Below, one piece after another: positions 6,669 through 10,009 of a stretch of 10,009 bases of DNA. The DNA comes from an uncultured Planctomycetaceae bacterium. GTDB taxonomy: Bacteria; Planctomycetota; Planctomycetia; Pirellulales; JACPPG01. The notes beneath the pieces are model-generated. The model saw only the letters and a program-made list of their open reading frames with translations. It was not told the origin of the DNA and ran no database searches. The DNA lies in the NCBI GenBank assembly GCA_945957305.1, contig CAMFLN010000052.1, positions 1-10,009 of the forward strand, written 5' to 3'. How positions within the stretch are numbered: the first letter of the stretch is position 1; every line of letters begins with the position of its first letter. The position numbers were made by a program, and so were the translations under genes.

Positions 6669-7238
6669 ATGTCCGAAGTTCCAATTTCGCCGTCAGACGA
6701 TGTCGATCAATTGTTGCGCAACGCTCAGCTGCGCGACGAGCTCGAACCGTTCCTTGACGACTCGATCAGCCATTTGAACGTGGGTGAACTTCCCACCTCG
6801 GTAGAAAACGAATACCTGGCCAGCATGTTGGCCTGGGAACGGGCGCCCGTTCTGCCGATTTGCGAATGGTTCGAACCGACGCTGGTGCTGCCGCGCCCCG
6901 AGACTTTGACCGAAGAGCAATTGCACGACACTCTCTGGGACACCATCCAGAAGTTGTATGACAAGCGGGTCGTGCTCGACTTCACCGACCACTTGTCCGA
7001 TCGGCAGCTTTATTGCGTGATCTTCCGCGACATTCTCCCCTCGCCCGAGAAAAAGATCGACCGCTCGGACAACTATCTACATTGGGATTGCGCGGACGCC
7101 GGCGGCGATCCAGAAGTCTGGCTGCGGTATTACGCCAGCGAAGAAGATCGGCGAGGTTGGATCGAGTCGGGCGAAGGTCCCCTCCCTCCGTCCGCGCCGC
7201 CGCCGTTTCCTCGCAAGTTGCCACGACGCCCGTTGTAG
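6669..7238 (+). CDS. Conserved-looking hypothetical acidic protein
   Basis: A 189-residue protein that I cannot assign to a named family. It has no signal peptide or membrane segment, so it is probably cytoplasmic. The first 35 residues are acidic and likely helical (DQLLRNAQLRDELEPFLDD). The central part, about 40-166, looks like a folded domain with many aromatic residues (LAWERAP at 54-60, WFEP at 67-70, YCVIFRDILP at 115-124, NYLHWDC at 135-141, WLRYYASEEDRRGW at 151-164). The tail from 168 is rich in proline with basic residues at the very end. Codon use and third-position GC resemble the neighbours, supporting a real gene. The ribosome site is weak (GGTGGGG about 13 bases upstream). It stands alone, convergent with the hydrolase gene, and follows the structured element, which may form its leader. 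Confidence 0.75.
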   Translation: MSEVPISPSDDVDQLLRNAQLRDELEPFLDDSISHLNVGELPTSVENEYLASMLAWERAPVLPICEWFEPTLVLPRPETLTEEQLHDTLWDTIQKLYDKRVVLDFTDHLSDRQLYCVIFRDILPSPEKKIDRSDNYLHWDCADAGGDPEVWLRYYASEEDRRGWIESGEGPLPPSAPPPFPRKLPRRPL

Positions 7239-7283
7239 GGATGTGCGGAACTTCGCTGCTCCGCGAAAGCCAAATCCGGGGCG

Positions 7284-8705
7284 CTACGGCTCGGTATTGA
7301 GCGCCTGATCGAAGAACTGGAAAACGTCCGGTAGAGCTTCCTGCACAATCAGCAGGTGCTCGACGTCCGGGTACTCGCGATAGGCGAGCCGCTCGCTCCC
7401 CGCGGCGCGCAGGTTTTTCTCGAGCCGGCGGGCCCCTGAAAGTGCAAAGTCCTCGCTCCCAGCGGCGACAAAATACGGCAGCCGCTTGAGCGCCTCGCTC
7501 GACTTGGCGACGCCGCCCCCGCCCAAGGCCGCCACAGCGGCAAAAGCCTCGGGCCGGGCTTGGGCCGCGGCCGTGGCTTGCATCGCTCCCATCGAATGCC
7601 CCATGATCATGACGCGCCGCGCGTCGACCGGATACAGCTGCGATACGGCGGCGACCAAGTCGCTGACCGGCAGCAGACCAAAGCCGCTTGTCCGGGGCGA
7701 GACGAGCAGCCAACCTCGACTCCGGCACAATTCGACAATCGCACCGCGGCCATAGCCATCGAAAAACAGGTTTTCACTCCCCCCTGCCCCGTGCAACGCC
7801 ACGACCAACGGCACGGCTGCGCGTGTGGCGGCTTCCTCAGGCACGAACACTCGCACAGCTAGTGGCGGCCGAGGAGCCAAAGGAATGCGAAGCCAGAACT
7901 CTCCCGAGCGTTGTTTCGCGTAATACGGCCGACCTGCGCTGATCTCTTTCACTGCCTCCTCAGCCTCGCGCAGCAATCGCGCCGCGGGGTAATCCGTTTC
8001 AAAGACCTTGCTTGCGGCCAATTGTCCCAGCAGTTCGACCGTGGCCGCAATCGATTGCCGGTCGACACTTTGATCCGTGCCGCCGTAGTCGACCGTAGCG
8101 CTGCGCAGTGCGGCCAGCCGCGCAGGCAGGTTTTCTGCCAGCGAATAACGATACTCACCGGCCGCGAGAGTTTGGCCCTCTGCCACGATCGTATAAGGGA
8201 GCGAATGATCCCCTTCGCCCTGTCCGGAGAGCGGCAACGCGAACTCACGGGGGATGCGATCCAGGTCGACCTTGTCGCCGGCTGTCAAAACGGCTCCCTC
8301 GGCCGCACTGCCCGCGTCGTAAAACGCGCGGGCGGTGACGCGCAGCGATTCGCTGCTGTCGCAAAAGTGCCGATCGAATTCGAGCGCCAGCGATTCGGCC
8401 CAAGCCACGTTCGCAGGGACCACGTCCGCGTATTTTAAAGCGAGTCTGGCCCGATCGAGGGACTGCGCCGCGGCCAGTTCTTTACCGCCGAGAAACTGAT
8501 TCACGGACTGCTGCAAGGGTACGAGCGCTCGCCTGCGCGCGTCTTTGTCCGAGGTCGCGCTCCAATCGCTTTCGAAGGCGCGCAATCGCCGCCCGGTTTC
8601 ATGACGCACGAATTGCGCGTCAGACTTGGCGGCGGCGCCTATTACCACACCTGCCGTCAGGAGCGCTAAGCCGAGTAATTTGCGCCAATCAGTCACTTCT
8701 CTCAT
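7284..8705 (-). CDS. Secreted alpha/beta serine hydrolase (PHB depolymerase / dienelactone hydrolase-like) with unassigned N-terminal region
   Basis: A 473-residue protein with a signal peptide: basic MREVTDWRK then a hydrophobic core about 10-26, ending near a Ser-Asp-Ala-Gln. Residues about 30-270 form a long region of unknown family, partly helical. The C-terminal alpha/beta hydrolase domain starts near residue 280: LVVALHGAGGSEN at 301-312 supplies the oxyanion-hole HGAGG, GHSMGA at 369-374 holds the nucleophile Ser371, GSEDFAL offers Asp419 and DVEHLLIV offers His450. This arrangement is that of polyhydroxybutyrate depolymerase-like, feruloyl-esterase-like or related esterases and peptidases; substrate unknown. 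The ATG at 8705 is chosen over an in-frame TTG at 8753 because AGGGGAG lies eight bases before it and a signal peptide begins there. It follows the acylase gene by 51 bp on the same strand, so the two are likely co-transcribed. A short inverted repeat (GCGGA 7245-7249 / TCCGC 7260-7264) lies beyond the stop, without a T-run. Confidence 0.82.
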   Translation of the reverse strand: MREVTDWRKLLGLALLTAGVVIGAAAKSDAQFVRHETGRRLRAFESDWSATSDKDARRRALVPLQQSVNQFLGGKELAAAQSLDRARLALKYADVVPANVAWAESLALEFDRHFCDSSESLRVTARAFYDAGSAAEGAVLTAGDKVDLDRIPREFALPLSGQGEGDHSLPYTIVAEGQTLAAGEYRYSLAENLPARLAALRSATVDYGGTDQSVDRQSIAATVELLGQLAASKVFETDYPAARLLREAEEAVKEISAGRPYYAKQRSGEFWLRIPLAPRPPLAVRVFVPEEAATRAAVPLVVALHGAGGSENLFFDGYGRGAIVELCRSRGWLLVSPRTSGFGLLPVSDLVAAVSQLYPVDARRVMIMGHSMGAMQATAAAQARPEAFAAVAALGGGGVAKSSEALKRLPYFVAAGSEDFALSGARRLEKNLRAAGSERLAYREYPDVEHLLIVQEALPDVFQFFDQALNTEP

Positions 8706-8756
8706 GGCCACGTCTCCCCTGCACGGCCACGGGTCGCTCGCGACGGCGTGCAAACG

Positions 8757-10009
8757 TCACTTCTTCCGCGCTGTTTCCGCGGATGACTCACCAGGATGAT
8801 ACGGCCGGCGACAGGCCGCTTTGACATCATCCCAATAGAACAGATGGGGCTTCACTTTGCACTCGGAAAGGAGCTTCGCCTGGTCGAAATAGTGGGGGGA
8901 GTTAGGATCTCCGCTTGCACCAAACTGCAGCAAGGTTCCGCCCGTGATCTTGTCGCCGAATTCGAAGACTCCCAGGTAGGTCAAACCAACCACGCCATAA
9001 TGGTTCTTGATCGACTTGACGAAGGGAATCTGAATACTGGGTGTGTAATACTGAGTAAACACAATGCCCATGGGCCCATGCGAGCCGACGCACGGCAAAC
9101 TGGGCTGTGCATCGTCGAAGGGGATATCGATCAACTCGGCGACATTTGCATGGCGTTGGATGCGGTAAATGTCTCCATAAGCCACTTTCCAAGCGCCGTA
9201 AGTGGTTTGGAGTTTCGAGGCTGCTTGAACGAGCGCCGCCAGTTGCAACCCCACCTCTCCCTGATAAGCGGCCTTCATGATTTCGCCGGGATAGTTGCCC
9301 CCGTACAGTTCGACGTACCATTCAACGCACAAGGGCGCCTGGGTCGAAGTGTGGGTGACGCGAAAATCCCAATCGAGCAGATGCGCCAGGTAAGGCTCGA
9401 CATGTGCGGCGAGGTTGGGATCGGTTTTTTTCAGCTTCTCCAGCTCCCTGGCATATTTGGGCAATTCAACCTGCGCCCAATACAACGTCGTGTCGAACGC
9501 TGCATGTTCCAATTCATCGAGCGTCAGATCGCGCATTTCCCGCAGCAGCTGGCGTGACATTTTCGCGCGGCGTTTGTCGTCGTACTGATCCTCTGCCAGG
9601 TAGCGGGGGTAATCTCCCAGCGAAGGGCTCCCCTCGTCGGTAATGGTGAAGGGAGTCGAATTGCAGTTCTGGATATAGCCAGACTTCGGGTTGAGCGCCT
9701 GCGGCAATTCGTCCAGAGGGTGGTAGCCCTGCCATTCCGTGCGTGGGTCGCTGCCATCGACCGGCTTGGACCAGTCGAACTGCGGATCACGCTTGGGAAT
9801 GATGCCGTTGTACAGGTAGAAAATGTCGCCGCGACGGTCGGCGTAAATGGCATTCATGATCGGGAAATTGAGCGTCGACATGCCTCGTTTGAAATCGTCG
9901 ACGTTCTTGGCACGCACCAGAATGGCCATTTGCCGCAGCAATAGGGCTTCGTACAGTTTCGCGACTTGCGCCGCCAGTTGAGTCTTGCCTTCCTTGGCCA
10001 CAATCGGGC
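8757..10009 (-). CDS. Penicillin acylase family Ntn-hydrolase (C-terminal part, 5' end beyond the window)
   Basis: About 417 codons are visible and the frame stays open to the right edge, so the start, signal peptide, alpha subunit and catalytic N-terminal Ser of the beta subunit lie outside. Numbering from the Val at 10001 as residue 1: the beta-chain block AIYADRRGDIFYLYNG (51-66) matches the ADxxGxI pattern of the family, and WQGYHPLDELPQALNP (90-105) followed by KSGYIQNCNSTPFTI (106-120) matches the segment with the oxyanion-hole asparagine in penicillin G acylase (a YIVNWNNSP-like stretch). The family comprises autoprocessed, usually periplasmic amidases that cleave penicillins, acyl-homoserine lactones or other N-acyl amides; which one applies here cannot be told from this fragment. 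The protein ends with a basic KK after HPGESS. It leads the hydrolase gene, 51 bp downstream. A GTG at 10001 could serve as start by frame alone, but the family requires a longer N-terminus. Confidence 0.85.
   Translation of the reverse strand, partial: PIVAKEGKTQLAAQVAKLYEALLLRQMAILVRAKNVDDFKRGMSTLNFPIMNAIYADRRGDIFYLYNGIIPKRDPQFDWSKPVDGSDPRTEWQGYHPLDELPQALNPKSGYIQNCNSTPFTITDEGSPSLGDYPRYLAEDQYDDKRRAKMSRQLLREMRDLTLDELEHAAFDTTLYWAQVELPKYARELEKLKKTDPNLAAHVEPYLAHLLDWDFRVTHTSTQAPLCVEWYVELYGGNYPGEIMKAAYQGEVGLQLAALVQAASKLQTTYGAWKVAYGDIYRIQRHANVAELIDIPFDDAQPSLPCVGSHGPMGIVFTQYYTPSIQIPFVKSIKNHYGVVGLTYLGVFEFGDKITGGTLLQFGASGDPNSPHYFDQAKLLSECKVKPHLFYWDDVKAACRRPYHPGESSAETARKK

Noticed and set aside
6982..7728. 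248-codon minus-strand frame over the hypothetical gene and the hydrolase end
   Set aside because: Composition is strongly Arg/Ala/Gly-rich, typical of a shadow frame in GC-rich DNA, and it overlaps two better-supported genes.

Overview
The window looks like a piece of a Planctomycetota chromosome, probably of the Pirellulales type. This is inferred from three things: the start of a planctomycete-type cytochrome c gene, a Tat-exported Gfo/Idh/MocA oxidoreductase, and a GC-rich layout of single genes or gene pairs separated by long spacers. No mobile element, tRNA, rRNA or CRISPR array was seen.

Left part (1-1702): a cytochrome c-type gene on the minus strand runs off the left edge. It diverges across about 300 bp from a secreted PhoD-like metallophosphatase. 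Next (1896-4147) comes a two-gene operon of a GT-B glycosyltransferase and the UDP-glucose 4-epimerase GalE. The two overlap by 61 bp in different frames, which points to coupled expression and to a role in surface polysaccharide or glycoconjugate synthesis. A Tat-signal Gfo/Idh/MocA oxidoreductase (4180-5637, minus) converges on galE.

Centre (5638-6668): a 428-bp spacer with several inverted repeats lies upstream of csrA (6066-6263), a short gene for the RNA-binding global regulator. A second spacer of about 400 bp follows. It contains the most striking non-coding signal in the window: a 79-nt segment (6519-6597) that can close into a three-way junction with a 12-bp outer stem, an 8-bp hairpin and a bulged 7-bp hairpin. 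It lies just upstream of a small acidic protein of unknown function (6669-7238).

Right part (7284-10009): a minus-strand pair, consisting of the C-terminal part of a penicillin-acylase-family N-terminal-nucleophile hydrolase (cut by the right edge) and, 51 bp downstream, a secreted alpha/beta serine hydrolase with a long unassigned N-terminal region. The pair probably forms an operon acting on amide or ester substrates outside the cytoplasm.

No obvious new multi-gene system is present. The best leads are the two structured spacers around csrA and the uncharacterised protein downstream of the second one.
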